Part shown: positions 36,376 through 46,840 of the stretch, piece by piece
How the letters are laid out: each line of letters begins with the position of its first letter
Position numbering within the stretch: the stretch's first letter is position 1
From: Streptomyces marincola
Lineage (GTDB): Bacteria > Actinomycetota > Actinomycetes > Streptomycetales > Streptomycetaceae
Length of the DNA stretch: 64,000 nucleotides
Assembly (NCBI RefSeq): GCF_020410765.1
Contig: NZ_CP084541.1
Span: forward strand, 3,848,501-3,912,500
Direction of reading: 5' to 3'
Translations under genes and position numbers: made by a program
Notes under the pieces: model-generated
Database searches by the model: none
Seen by the model: the letters and a program-made list of their open reading frames with translations, nothing else
Told to the model about the DNA's origin: nothing

Positions 36376-36651
36376 ATGGTTACGTCGAACGGTTCCCAGG
36401 GTTCGCGGGGCTCCCGCCCCGCGGGCGGTGACGGCAGCGACAGCGGCGAGCAGCGGCCGGCCCGGCCCGTGCCGACCCCGGCGGAGGTCTTCCCCCCGCA
36501 CCGCAAGCGCCCGGCGGCCCCGGCGGGTCCCGGCGGGTCCGCCGGGGCGCAGCAGGGGTCGCCGCGCCCGGCGCCCGAGGAGGGCGAGGGCGCCGCCGGG
36601 TCGGCCTCGGGCGGGCGGGGCGGCGGCCCGGCCGCCGAGGGCGGCCAGTAG
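36376..36651 (+). CDS. small low-complexity protein, unknown
   Basis: 91 residues, Gly/Pro/Ala/Ser-rich, hydrophilic and probably disordered; one more ordered patch reads PTPAEVFPPHRKRPAAPAG. High GC at third positions and a TAATGT hexamer 6 nt before ATG 36376, inside an unusually AT-rich patch (36345-36375), support a leaderless transcript. No family recognised. Could be a spurious frame, since several frames are open here. Confidence 0.45.
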   Translation: MVTSNGSQGSRGSRPAGGDGSDSGEQRPARPVPTPAEVFPPHRKRPAAPAGPGGSAGAQQGSPRPAPEEGEGAAGSASGGRGGGPAAEGGQ

Positions 36652-36747
36652 GCGGCGAGGCGGCCCGGAGGGCGACCTGAGGGCGGCCGGTGGCGGTCGG
36701 TAGGCTGAGTGGCGGCTCGCCGAGCACGTTCCAGGAGGCCGAACACC

Positions 36748-36930
36748 GTGGACTACATCGCCGCACTCTTCCCGCCGGCCGTCATGGCCGTCGGCTTCAC
36801 CTTGCTGATCAGGACGATCATCAAGACCCAGGGTGGCGCCAACAAGTACAAGGAGGACGCCGCCGTCGACGCGGCGCTCGCCGCGCGGGCCGCCGACGAG
36901 GGCGACCGGCCCGCCGAGCGCACCGCCTGA
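36748..36930 (+). CDS. small single-pass membrane protein
   Basis: 60 residues from GTG 36748, with AGGAGG about 10 nt upstream. One hydrophobic helix (YIAALFPPAVMAVGFTLLI) followed by a basic turn (RTIIKTQGGANKYKED) and an acidic Ala-rich tail. Topology probably N-out/C-in. Conserved-looking composition, but no function known. Lies between the cofactor operon and the BlaI-type regulator. Confidence 0.75.
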   Translation: MDYIAALFPPAVMAVGFTLLIRTIIKTQGGANKYKEDAAVDAALAARAADEGDRPAERTA

Positions 36931-37102
36931 CGCCGGTCCCGGCGCCGCTCCGCGCCGCGCGCGGCTGCCGCCGGCGCGTTCCCCCGCTCGCGCACGCCTG
37001 TGTGCGCCATTCCGTGCTTCAACGCGCCGTCGAGCGCCGCGCGCGACGGTGGGCAAACGTCACGCCTGTCCGTTTTGTCGCCACCCGGTTATTCTTCCTC
37101 TT

Positions 37103-37513
37103 GTGCCTCGGCCATTGGGAGAGCTGGAAGACGCGGTGATGAGCCGCGTATGGGAGTGGAACCGGCCCGTGACCGTGCGGGAAGTTCTGGAAGATCTGCG
37201 GCGTGAGCGTTCGATCGCGTATACGACGGTGATGACCGTCCTGGACAACCTGCACCAGAAGGGCTGGGTCAGGCGCGAGCAGGAGGGGCGGGCCTATCGC
37301 TATGAGGCGATCTCCACTCGCGCAGCGTACTCGGCGGCTTTGATGAATGACGCGTGGGCGGAGAGCGACAACCCGGCCGCCGCCCTGGTCGCTTTCTTCG
37401 GCATGATGTCGGCCGAGCAGACCGCGGCATTGCGCGACGCGCTGCGCGTGGTCGACGTCTCGGGCGTGCCCGCGCCCGCCCCCGAAGGCGAAGGTGAACG
37501 CACGCAGCGATAG
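37103..37513 (+). CDS. BlaI/MecI/CopY-family transcriptional regulator
   Basis: 136-residue winged-helix repressor: LGELEDAVMSRVWEWNRPVT, then VLEDLRRERSIAYTTVMTVL (recognition helix region) and LHQKGWVRREQEGRAYRYEA. Classic BlaI regulators control beta-lactamase or copper genes via a BlaR-type protease, but none is adjacent. GTG 37103 follows TATTCT (37090-37095) by 7 nt, so probably leaderless. The downstream acetyltransferase start lies within its 3' end, suggesting co-transcription. Confidence 0.88.
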   Translation: MPRPLGELEDAVMSRVWEWNRPVTVREVLEDLRRERSIAYTTVMTVLDNLHQKGWVRREQEGRAYRYEAISTRAAYSAALMNDAWAESDNPAAALVAFFGMMSAEQTAALRDALRVVDVSGVPAPAPEGEGERTQR

Positions 37514-38042
37514 CCTCCCCGTTGTGCCGGAAACCTCAAGCGAAGTCACTGTCCGCCGCGCCAGGACTACAGATGTCGCGGCGGTGCGCCGCCTCATCGA
37601 CGTCTACTCGCGCGGCGGCATCCTGCTCGACAAGGCGACGGTGACGCTTTACGAGGACATTCAGGAGTTCTGGGTGGCCGAACGCGACCACGACGCCCAG
37701 GTGGTCGCCTGCGGGGCGCTGCACGTGATGTGGGAGGACCTCGCGGAGGTGCGCACGCTGGCGGTCGACCCGCAGCTGAAGGGCCGCGGCGTGGGCCACC
37801 TGGTGCTGGAGAAGCTGCTGCGGACCGCCCGCTGGCTCGGCGTCCGGCGCATTTTCTGCCTGACCTTCGAAGTGGAGTTCTTCGCCCGGCACGGCTTCCG
37901 CGAGATCGGGGACGCCCCGGTGGATGGCGATGTCTACAGCGAGCTGCTGCGTTCCTATGACGAGGGAGTGGCGGAGTTCCTGGGACTGGAACGGGTGAAG
38001 CCCAACACTTTGGGTAACAGTCGGATGCTGCTGCATCTCTAG
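37494..38042 (+). CDS. GNAT-family amino-acid N-acetyltransferase (ArgA-like)
   Basis: 182 residues; streptomycete homologues are annotated as short-form N-acetylglutamate synthase, first step of arginine synthesis. GNAT acetyl-CoA motif VDPQLKGRGVGHLVLEKLL near residue 95, preceded by GALHVMWEDLAEVRTLA. The C-terminus LERVKPNTLGNSRMLLHL is distinctive. GTG 37494 overlaps the regulator end; GTG 37524 is an alternative giving 172 residues. No arg genes nearby. Confidence 0.85.
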   Translation: MNARSDSLPVVPETSSEVTVRRARTTDVAAVRRLIDVYSRGGILLDKATVTLYEDIQEFWVAERDHDAQVVACGALHVMWEDLAEVRTLAVDPQLKGRGVGHLVLEKLLRTARWLGVRRIFCLTFEVEFFARHGFREIGDAPVDGDVYSELLRSYDEGVAEFLGLERVKPNTLGNSRMLLHL

Positions 38043-38206
38043 ATTGACGCGGACGGTGGCCCTTATGTCCGAATCGTCCCAACGTGTCTTATGGGGGTCC
38101 CAGTAATGTGGCGCCAAGGTTTGTGTTTTTCCGGCCATGGCGGTTTGATTACATCCGCAGTACAACAGTCATTGGTATTCGGCAACGATGAATGAGGAGC
38201 AGCCCG

Positions 38207-38548
38207 GTGGCACAGAAGGTTCAGGTCCTTCTCCTCGATGACCTCAGTGGTGGCGAGGCGGACGAGACCGTTACGTTCGCCCTCGACGGCAAGACTTACG
38301 AGATCGACCTCAACTCCGATAACGCGGACAAGCTCAGGAACGCCCTGGAGCCCTACGTGAAGGCCGGTCGTCGGGCCGGTGGCGGCCGTGCGGCGCGCGG
38401 GCGGACCCGTGCCGCGGCGACGGCCGGCGGCGGCAGCCAGGACACCGCGAAAATTCGCGCCTGGGCGAAGGAAAACGGATTCGAGGTCAATGACCGCGGC
38501 CGTGTTCCCGCGAACATTCGCGAGGCGTACGAGAAGGCCGGCGTCTGA
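38207..38548 (+). CDS. lsr2: Lsr2 nucleoid-associated protein
   Basis: 113-residue actinobacterial xenogeneic silencer that bridges AT-rich DNA. N-terminal dimerisation domain (KVQVLLLDDLSGGEADETVT), a Gly/Arg-rich linker (GRRAGGGRAARGRTR) and the DNA-binding C-terminus with the AT-hook-like RGR (NDRGRVPANIREAYEKAG). GTG 38207 with AGGAG 7 nt upstream. The 160-bp upstream region is clearly AT-richer than its surroundings, plausible for autoregulation. Ends in a perfect terminator hairpin. Confidence 0.95.
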   Translation: MAQKVQVLLLDDLSGGEADETVTFALDGKTYEIDLNSDNADKLRNALEPYVKAGRRAGGGRAARGRTRAAATAGGGSQDTAKIRAWAKENGFEVNDRGRVPANIREAYEKAGV

Positions 38549-38570
38549 CGCCGCGCCCGGGCGCGGCGTC
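38547..38570 (+). terminator. lsr2 terminator hairpin
   Basis: A 24-nt perfect palindrome (GACGCCGCGCCC and its complement) begins inside the lsr2 stop codon, giving a 10-bp stem with a CCGG loop. Confidence 0.75.
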
Positions 38571-39102
38571 GCCCGGTCCGCCCGGCGGCGCCCCCGCCGC
38601 CGCGGCGCCGTCCTGATCCCCTCCGGCGGGCGGAGGGCCGCGTGAGCGGCGCGTCCTCCCGCCCGGGGGCCGCGCCCGCGGGGCGCGCGACGGACGTCAC
38701 CCGGACGGGTCACGTGGTGTTCGTGATCCGCGGCGCACCGTATTCGCGTTCGCCCGTAGCGGATGTACCCGCCCCGTACGGCATGGAGTGTCAGCCTGGA
38801 GGGGTAGGCAGTTCCTGACGGATGATGGGTCACTCATGGATGGGGGGCGGTGACAGTGGGGCCGGGTGTGTCGGCGCGGGGTGTTCGCCATGGGCGTAGC
38901 CGTCCGGAGCGCCAATGCTTGGCCTGCGGGAACATCGTCTCGCACCATCGGGTTGGAACTGTTGTCGCCTGTTCGGGGCACGAGGCCGGGGACAGGAGCT
39001 GACAGTTGGAATGAGCGGTCCCCCGTTGCGGGACTAAGCTGCGGAAGGACAGGGAGGGGACCGACCCCTTTACTGCCTGACCGCTCTGAGGAGCGATTAA
39101 CG
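38571..39102. other. 532-bp intergenic region upstream of clpC
   Basis: No convincing gene. It holds a ClgR-type operator (38883-38896) and, at the end, the GAGGAG ribosome-binding site of clpC. Open frames on both strands lack starts with ribosome-binding sites. The clpC promoter probably lies around 38900-39000. Confidence 0.6.
38883..38896 (+). promoter_or_regulatory. ClgR-type operator upstream of clpC
   Basis: GTTCGC, five bases (CATGG), then GCG exactly matches the GTTCGC-N5-GCG site described for ClgR, the activator of clp and lon genes in Streptomyces lividans. It sits about 210 bp before clpC, which belongs to that regulon. Confidence 0.7.
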
Positions 39103-41625
<2,523 letters not shown>

Positions 41626-41650
41626 CGCCGGCGCGCGCGACGGTTCAACG

Positions 41651-41687
41651 GCGCCCCCACGGCCCCCGCACGGGGCCGCGGGGGCGC
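41651..41687 (+). terminator. clpC terminator hairpin
   Basis: Sixteen-base arms (41651-41666 and 41672-41687) pair with a single A-C mismatch around a 5-nt loop, 25 nt after the clpC stop, followed by a TCGTTTGT stretch. Confidence 0.75.
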
Positions 41688-41800
41688 CCGTCGTTTGTGG
41701 GGGGCGCGGGATGCGCGCCGGGGGCGCGCTGACGTTCGCCCGGGCGTGCGGCGTTCGGCGGGCGAGGGGTCGGTACCGCCCTGCTCAGTACCGCTCGGGC

Positions 41801-44800
41801 TCAGTACCGTGCGGCCGGGGGAGCCGTCAGCCGGACGTTCTCCGGCAGGCCGGTGCCCGCGCTCGGCGTGAACACGTGCAGGTCCCGCAGCTCGGGCAGG
41901 GCGGCGAGGGGCGAGAAGTCCGGGGCGTCGTTGTTCAGGTACAGCGTCCGGAGGCCGGGGAAGACCCGCGCGATCGCGTCCAGCGTCCCGGGACCCACCG
42001 GGTCGCCGTAGTGCGCGGGGAACAGCTGGACCGTGGTGACGCGCGGCAGCGTGACCCCCGCGTCCGCCAGGCTGCGCACCGCCGCGACCTGCGGCGTCAG
42101 CTGGTCGAGCGCGGGCAGCGCGGCCAGCGCGCGTCCCTCGGCCGGGCCGAGGGCGCGCCCGGAGAAGTGCAGCGCGAGGTGCGTCAGGCCGGGCCAGGCC
42201 CCGATGCCGGTGAGGTCGGGCAGCAGCGACGGCAGGGTCAGCGCGGTCAGCGGGGCCGGGCGCGGCAGCCGGTCGAGCGAGTCGAGCGTCACCTTCTCCC
42301 CGACGGTGAGGGAGGTCAGGCCGGTCAGCTCCGCCAGGCCCAGGGGCGCCGCGTGCGGCGTGCCGCCGTACAGGCTCAGCACGCGCAGCGGGCCGCCCGC
42401 CAGCGGCGACAGGTCGGTGATGTGCGGGCAGCCGTCGAGCAGCAGGGTTTCGACGCCCCGCCACCCGCCGTCCTCCCGGCCGCCGACGAGGAAGCCGAGG
42501 TCCGCGATCGAGGCGCAGTCCCGCAGCCGCAGGGTGCGCACCCGGCGCGCCGCGAGGTGGGCGGCGAGGTCGGCCTCGGCGAAGTCGCCCAGCAGTTCGA
42601 CGCCCCCGAGCACGGGCAGCGACCACAGGTGGGCCAGCTCGGCCCGGTCGTGCGCCGGCAGCACCCGGTCCTCGTCGGGCGGCAGGCGGGCGATGATCTC
42701 GTGGAAGTACCGGTCGGTGTCGAAGCGGTGCCAGTGCACCGCGAGCAGGTGGTGCACCGCGCGGGCCGGGTGGTCGCGGAAGGCGCGCAACGCGATGAGT
42801 CCGGCGTCCGTCGGGTTCCGCGTCAGCGCGAAGATGACCGCGTCGGCCTCTTCGTCGGACAGTCCCTCCGGGCCCGGCAGCAGGCCCGTCGCCACCGGCC
42901 CCGCGTCCGCGAGCACCTTGGCCTCCTCGCGCGTGCGCGGCGGAACGAGCCGCCGGGCGCGTTCGAGGACATCGGCGCGCACGTCGGGGCGCAGCTGCGT
43001 CGCGTGGTCGAGACAGGCCGTGGCGAGCAGGTGCAGCCGCACCCGGTGGGCGGGCTCGGCGTCGCCGCGTTCGACGAGCGCGGTGAGGAGTTCGCCGCGC
43101 TGCACCGGCTGGGCGTGGGCCACGGCCATGCGCACCACGTCCTCCCACTGGTCCTCGTGGGCCCGGGCCACCAGCGCGGGGAAGTGCTGCCACTCCACGA
43201 TCTCCCGCGCCCCCAGGTAGTCCTGGAACGTGCGGTGCACGAAGTCCACCGCGCCCTCGCCCGGTTCGCGCAGCACCCCGGAGCGTTCGATCAGGTGGCG
43301 CAGCACCTCGGCCGGCGTGCCGAGGGTGTCGCCGCCGTGCAGGACGGGCAGCGCGTTGCCGATCAGCGTGGTGGCGACGGAGGCCGACAGCTCGGAACGG
43401 CCGTTCGTGATCAGCCAGTACGCCAGCTTCTGGAGCAGCGACACCTGTGTCTCCGCGTCCCAGGCCGGGGCCCCGCGCGGCGGGTCGGGGCGTTCGCGGT
43501 CGCGCCGTTCGAGCAGCATCGCAAGCGCCGCGTCGTACAGCGCCTTCCTGCCGCGCGGCAGGTGGCCGTTGCGCTCGCGGTGCAGGGCGCAGATCAGCGC
43601 GCACACCAGCGGGTTGGTGGCCAGCGCGGCCAAGTCCTGCCTGGTCCGCACCAGATCGAGCAGCGCCGAGGCGTCCGCGTCGGCCGCGCCGACCGCGCGG
43701 TGCCAGCGGCGCACGAACGCCTGGACGTCCCCGTGGTTCATCGGGGCGAGCGTCAGCTCGGTGAATTGCTCAAGGTCCAGCCACCCCCCGCCGACCGCCG
43801 AGGGGCGTGCGGTGACCAGCCACAGGGTCTCCGGGTACGTCGCGTGGAGGCGGCGCAGCCAGCGGCGCACGCCTTCGCGCTCCCCCTCGGGTATCTCGTC
43901 GATCCCGTCGACCAGCAGCAGCCCGCGCCCGGCGGCCAGCACCCGGTCCGCCCAGCGGTCGGGCTGCGCGCCGGCCAGCGGGCAGTCCACGGCGGCCAGG
44001 AAGTCGCCCGGGCCGGGCAGCGGTCCCCGGTCGCGGGTGATCGTGCGCAGGGTGAGCACGAACGGTATACGGCCCAGGAGCTGCGGCAGGGCGCTCTCCG
44101 GGTCCTGGCGGGCGGCGGTGACGGCCAGCCACTGCACGAGCGTCGTCTTGCCGGACCCGGCGTGACCGCGCAGCAGCACGCGGCTGAAGTCGCCGAGCGC
44201 CCGTTCCGCGCGCTGCGGCGCCTCCGCGCCGTCCTGGCCCGCCGCGCTGGACTGGCGGGTCTCCAGGCTCAAGTAAGCGTCGTCGAGCGGCCATTCGCGG
44301 GACTGGTCGAGGTCGAGGCCGTAGATCGTGAGGCGGCCGTACTCGCGCACCACGTAGTCGGCGTACCGCCGTTCGAACGCGGCGTCCTCGGCGGGCAGGT
44401 ACGGGAGGCGTTCCGCCAGCGTCTCGGTGGCGCGCACGAGGGATTCGAGCCGCCGGGTCTGCTCGACGAGGGTGCGGGCCACGAAGGTGGAACGCCGGCT
44501 GAAGAAGTCGAGCACGTGCAGGCAGGCGGAGTTCAGCAGGCGGTCGTGCAGCAGGTGCGCGTCGTCCGGCACGCCGGGGGCGCGCGGTCCCGCGAGTTCG
44601 CGGGCCAGGGCCTCGTGGCCGAGCCGCACCGCCTGGACGTCGTCCATGTCCAGTTCGCCCAGGCGCAGCAGCGAACGCGCCAGCAGTCCGGCGGCGGCGT
44701 CCAGGGCCTCGGGGCCCGGCGCGTCGTGCGGCCCGAGGGCGCGCACGGCCCGCCGCACGACCTCGGCGCTCAGCTCGCGCAGGTCCCGTTCGGTCAGCGT

Positions 44801-44950
44801 CCGCTTCGCGCCCCGGAGCGGAACGAGAGCCGAGACGCGCACCGGCCGGTCGGTGAGGGCGGCTCCCGGTGCCTCGGGCGGGAACAGCCGTTTCAGCAAC
44901 GGAATGAACACCCCTGCCGCCAAACGGAGTCCGAGCCCTGCCGCATCCAT
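41801..44950 (-). CDS. NACHT NTPase with N-terminal helical domain and LRR-like C-terminus (bacterial NLR-like)
   Basis: 1049 residues. Residues 1-200 are helical (LTDRPVRVSALVPLRGAKR, DMDDVQAVRLGHEAL, FSRRSTFVARTLVEQTRRL) and resemble the NACHT N-terminal helical domain type 7 common in actinomycetes. The NACHT ATPase follows: Walker A GHAGSGKTT near 262, Walker B LLLVDGIDEIP near 348, sensor LVTARPSAVGGG. Then a winged-helix/helical arm (VDFVHRTFQDYLGAREIVEW) and, from about 790, leucine-rich-like repeats (VETLLLDGCPHITDLSPLAG). The family includes antiphage bNACHT proteins; no separate effector is adjacent. ATG 44950 lacks a clear ribosome-binding site. Confidence 0.88.
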   Translation of the reverse strand: MDAAGLGLRLAAGVFIPLLKRLFPPEAPGAALTDRPVRVSALVPLRGAKRTLTERDLRELSAEVVRRAVRALGPHDAPGPEALDAAAGLLARSLLRLGELDMDDVQAVRLGHEALARELAGPRAPGVPDDAHLLHDRLLNSACLHVLDFFSRRSTFVARTLVEQTRRLESLVRATETLAERLPYLPAEDAAFERRYADYVVREYGRLTIYGLDLDQSREWPLDDAYLSLETRQSSAAGQDGAEAPQRAERALGDFSRVLLRGHAGSGKTTLVQWLAVTAARQDPESALPQLLGRIPFVLTLRTITRDRGPLPGPGDFLAAVDCPLAGAQPDRWADRVLAAGRGLLLVDGIDEIPEGEREGVRRWLRRLHATYPETLWLVTARPSAVGGGWLDLEQFTELTLAPMNHGDVQAFVRRWHRAVGAADADASALLDLVRTRQDLAALATNPLVCALICALHRERNGHLPRGRKALYDAALAMLLERRDRERPDPPRGAPAWDAETQVSLLQKLAYWLITNGRSELSASVATTLIGNALPVLHGGDTLGTPAEVLRHLIERSGVLREPGEGAVDFVHRTFQDYLGAREIVEWQHFPALVARAHEDQWEDVVRMAVAHAQPVQRGELLTALVERGDAEPAHRVRLHLLATACLDHATQLRPDVRADVLERARRLVPPRTREEAKVLADAGPVATGLLPGPEGLSDEEADAVIFALTRNPTDAGLIALRAFRDHPARAVHHLLAVHWHRFDTDRYFHEIIARLPPDEDRVLPAHDRAELAHLWSLPVLGGVELLGDFAEADLAAHLAARRVRTLRLRDCASIADLGFLVGGREDGGWRGVETLLLDGCPHITDLSPLAGGPLRVLSLYGGTPHAAPLGLAELTGLTSLTVGEKVTLDSLDRLPRPAPLTALTLPSLLPDLTGIGAWPGLTHLALHFSGRALGPAEGRALAALPALDQLTPQVAAVRSLADAGVTLPRVTTVQLFPAHYGDPVGPGTLDAIARVFPGLRTLYLNNDAPDFSPLAALPELRDLHVFTPSAGTGLPENVRLTAPPAARY

Positions 44951-45474
44951 GCCGGGAGCGTAGCGGGGCGCCGCGGCGGCCGGGCGGGCCGGATGCTGCC
45001 CGGCGTCGCGGGCCGGGCCCGCGTCCGCGACCCCGCTCGCGCGGGGGAGGCGTAGGGTGTCGTACTCCAGCCCTTTGACCTGATCGGGCAGGTACCGGTG
45101 GTCGCGCGCCCACAGCCCGTGCGGCGCGGACGTACCGGTGCGCATGCCGCATCCGTTGATACCCGTCATCCGGACGGGATCACCCGCCGCGCCCACGAGC
45201 CGGCCGCCCGAGGCGGTCCGCGCCCGGGTGCCGCCCGCCGCGTGCCGGCGGGGAGCGGCGCGCCGCCGGGCGCGAGCGGAACGGCGAGGCGGTCGGCAGG
45301 TTTCCGTGCCCGGCTGGTGGTCCGCCGGCGCCCCCTTGCGCGCCCCGATATCCTCGCGCGGTGTGGGAGCGCTCCCATGCGGCGGGATGGCGGAGCGAGG
45401 GGAGGAACTGTCAAGGTCTGATGTGCGATTGACGTGGAAGATGTGCGGGCGGAATATCGTTGAAGGCGGTTGAC
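44951..45474. other. 524-bp intergenic region between NACHT and NAT genes
   Basis: No convincing gene on either strand. It contains a perfect 14-bp palindrome (45364-45377), a possible NAT promoter (TTGACG at 45429-45434 and AATATC at 45453-45458, spacing 18) and two copies of TTGACGTGGA (45429 and 45470). It must also hold the divergent NACHT promoter. Confidence 0.6.
45364..45377. promoter_or_regulatory. perfect CebR-type LacI-family operator
   Basis: TGGGAGCGCTCCCA is identical to the operator described for CebR, the repressor of cellobiose/cellotriose uptake and cellulase genes in Streptomyces. It lies 98 bp upstream of the NAT start. No cellulase, transporter or LacI-family gene is visible in the window. 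Confidence 0.7.
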
Positions 45475-46380
45475 GTGGAGACGATGCAGAAAGCGGATGT
45501 GCGCCGGTACCTCCGCAGGCTGGGCCTGCCGGACCCGGGGCGGCCCTCCGTGGCCGCGCTCGGCGCCCTCCAGGCGGCCCACCTGGAGCGCGTGCCGTAC
45601 GAGACCCTGGACCTGTACCTCGGCCGGCCCACCACCGTGGACCCGGCGGACTCCGTGGCCCGCGTCCTGCGCGGACGCGGCGGGTACTGCTACCACCTGA
45701 ACGGCGCGTTCGCCGCGCTGCTGCGTGCGCTCGGCTACCCGGTGGTGTGGCACCTGGCGGGAGTCCACGCGAACCCGTCCGTCCCGCCGCCGGGCGCGGA
45801 CGGCGGCCACCTGGCACTGACGGTCGCCTGCGAGGGCGAGGAGTGGCTGATCGACGCGGGGCTCGGGGACGGGCCGTTCGAGCCGCTGCCGCTGCGGCCG
45901 GGGATCTGGCGGCAGGACCCCTTCAGGTACGGCCTGCGGCCGTCCCCGCGCGTGCCGGGCGGGTGGCGGCTCGACGTCATGGACGGCGCCACGTGCGCGG
46001 GCATGGACTTCGCGACGGCGTCCGCGGGACCGGGCGACTTCGCGGACCGGCACGCCGCGCTCAGCGGCGACCCCGGCTCCCCGTTCGTGCGCACCGCGTC
46101 CGTGATCCGCAGGGACGCCGAGGGCGTGGACATGCTGCGCGGACTCGTGCTGAGCCGGCGGGACGCGGCGGGCCGGCACGCGCGGGAACTGCTGACCGCG
46201 GCCGACTGGTTCACCGCGCTGGCCGACATCTTCGGCCTGACGCTCGCCGACCTCCCCGAGGAGGAGCGGCTCGCGCTGTGGCGGCGCGTGGCCGCCGACC
46301 ACCGGGACCGGCAGGCGGCCGGCGAGGACGCCGCGCGGGCGGCGGCCGGGGCGGGCGTCGGGGAGCCGGCGGCGCGCTGA
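45475..46380 (+). CDS. nat: arylamine N-acetyltransferase
   Basis: Transfers acetyl from acetyl-CoA to arylamines or hydrazines. The Cys-His-Asp triad is visible: Cys in GRGGYCYHLNGAF, His in DGGHLALTV and Asp in WLIDAGLGDGPFEPLPL. 301 residues from GTG 45475, with GAAGGCGG upstream; ATG 45484 and TTG 45460 are alternatives. The C-terminal domain ends in an Ala-rich tail. Actinomycete NATs can also form amide bonds in ansamycin synthesis, but no polyketide genes are nearby. Confidence 0.92.
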   Translation: METMQKADVRRYLRRLGLPDPGRPSVAALGALQAAHLERVPYETLDLYLGRPTTVDPADSVARVLRGRGGYCYHLNGAFAALLRALGYPVVWHLAGVHANPSVPPPGADGGHLALTVACEGEEWLIDAGLGDGPFEPLPLRPGIWRQDPFRYGLRPSPRVPGGWRLDVMDGATCAGMDFATASAGPGDFADRHAALSGDPGSPFVRTASVIRRDAEGVDMLRGLVLSRRDAAGRHARELLTAADWFTALADIFGLTLADLPEEERLALWRRVAADHRDRQAAGEDAARAAAGAGVGEPAAR

Positions 46381-46519
46381 GGCGCTCCCCGGGTGCGGGG
46401 CCGGCCGTCCGGGGCGTGGTGCCGCGCCGCGCGGCGCTGCGGTCGCGCGGCGGCGGGTGCGGACCGAGGATGGAAGGGCCGCGAGGCGGCGCGGGCGAAC
46501 GGAGCGGAGGTGCGGTGAC

Positions 46520-46726
46520 GTGCGGCATCTGATGCGCGCCGAGTACGAGGAGGACCGGCGGGACGCGGTGCGGACCTGGCACATGGTCCGGGGCGATGAG
46601 CACGTGGCGATGTGCGGGCGGGTGCTCAGGGCGGACGCGGACACGCTGCCGGAGGACTCGTGGGGCGGCACGGCGGAACCCGACTGCCACAGCTGCGGCG
46701 CCCTCTACCTGCGCGAGGTCCCGTAG
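46520..46726 (+). CDS. small Cys/His protein, putative zinc-binding
   Basis: 68 residues from GTG 46520, with GGAGG 9 nt upstream. Begins MRHLMRAEYEEDRRDAVRTW; the C-terminus holds Cys/His pairs HVAMCGRVL and EPDCHSCGALYL, a likely zinc ribbon-like site. Similar short proteins are scattered in streptomycetes; function unknown. Ends within a strong bidirectional hairpin. Confidence 0.7.
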   Translation: MRHLMRAEYEEDRRDAVRTWHMVRGDEHVAMCGRVLRADADTLPEDSWGGTAEPDCHSCGALYLREVP

Positions 46727-46766
46727 GGCGCGCGGGGACCGCCGCCGCGGTCCCCGCGCGCCCTAC
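46723..46766. terminator. strong bidirectional hairpin terminator
   Basis: Perfect 18-bp arms (46723-46740 and 46749-46766) with an 8-nt loop; the left arm includes the stop codon of the 46520 gene. Serves the two convergent genes. Confidence 0.85.
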
Positions 46767-46777
46767 GGGGCCGCCCG

Positions 46778-46832
46778 GGCCGCGACCGCCGGGCGGCCAC
46801 GGCCGTCGAACGGCCGCGACCGCCGGGCGGCC
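46778..46832 (+). repeat. 21-bp direct repeat, two copies
   Basis: An identical GC-rich 21-mer beginning GGCCGCGACCGCC occurs at 46778-46798 and 46812-46832. Each copy can fold on itself. It sits directly beyond the 46723-46766 hairpin, before the end of the minus-strand gene. Confidence 0.7.
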
Positions 46833-46840
46833 GCGCCGGA

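Noticed and set aside
36380..36766. minus-strand frames opposite the 36376 gene
   Set aside because: Arg/Pro-rich shadows; the plus-strand frame has better third-position GC and a plausible leaderless promoter.
45376..45420. 14-codon frame (MRRDGGARGGTVKV) beginning inside the CebR-type palindrome
   Set aside because: No ribosome-binding site, no coupling to the NAT gene and the ATG is part of the palindrome; kept only as a remark in the CebR finding.
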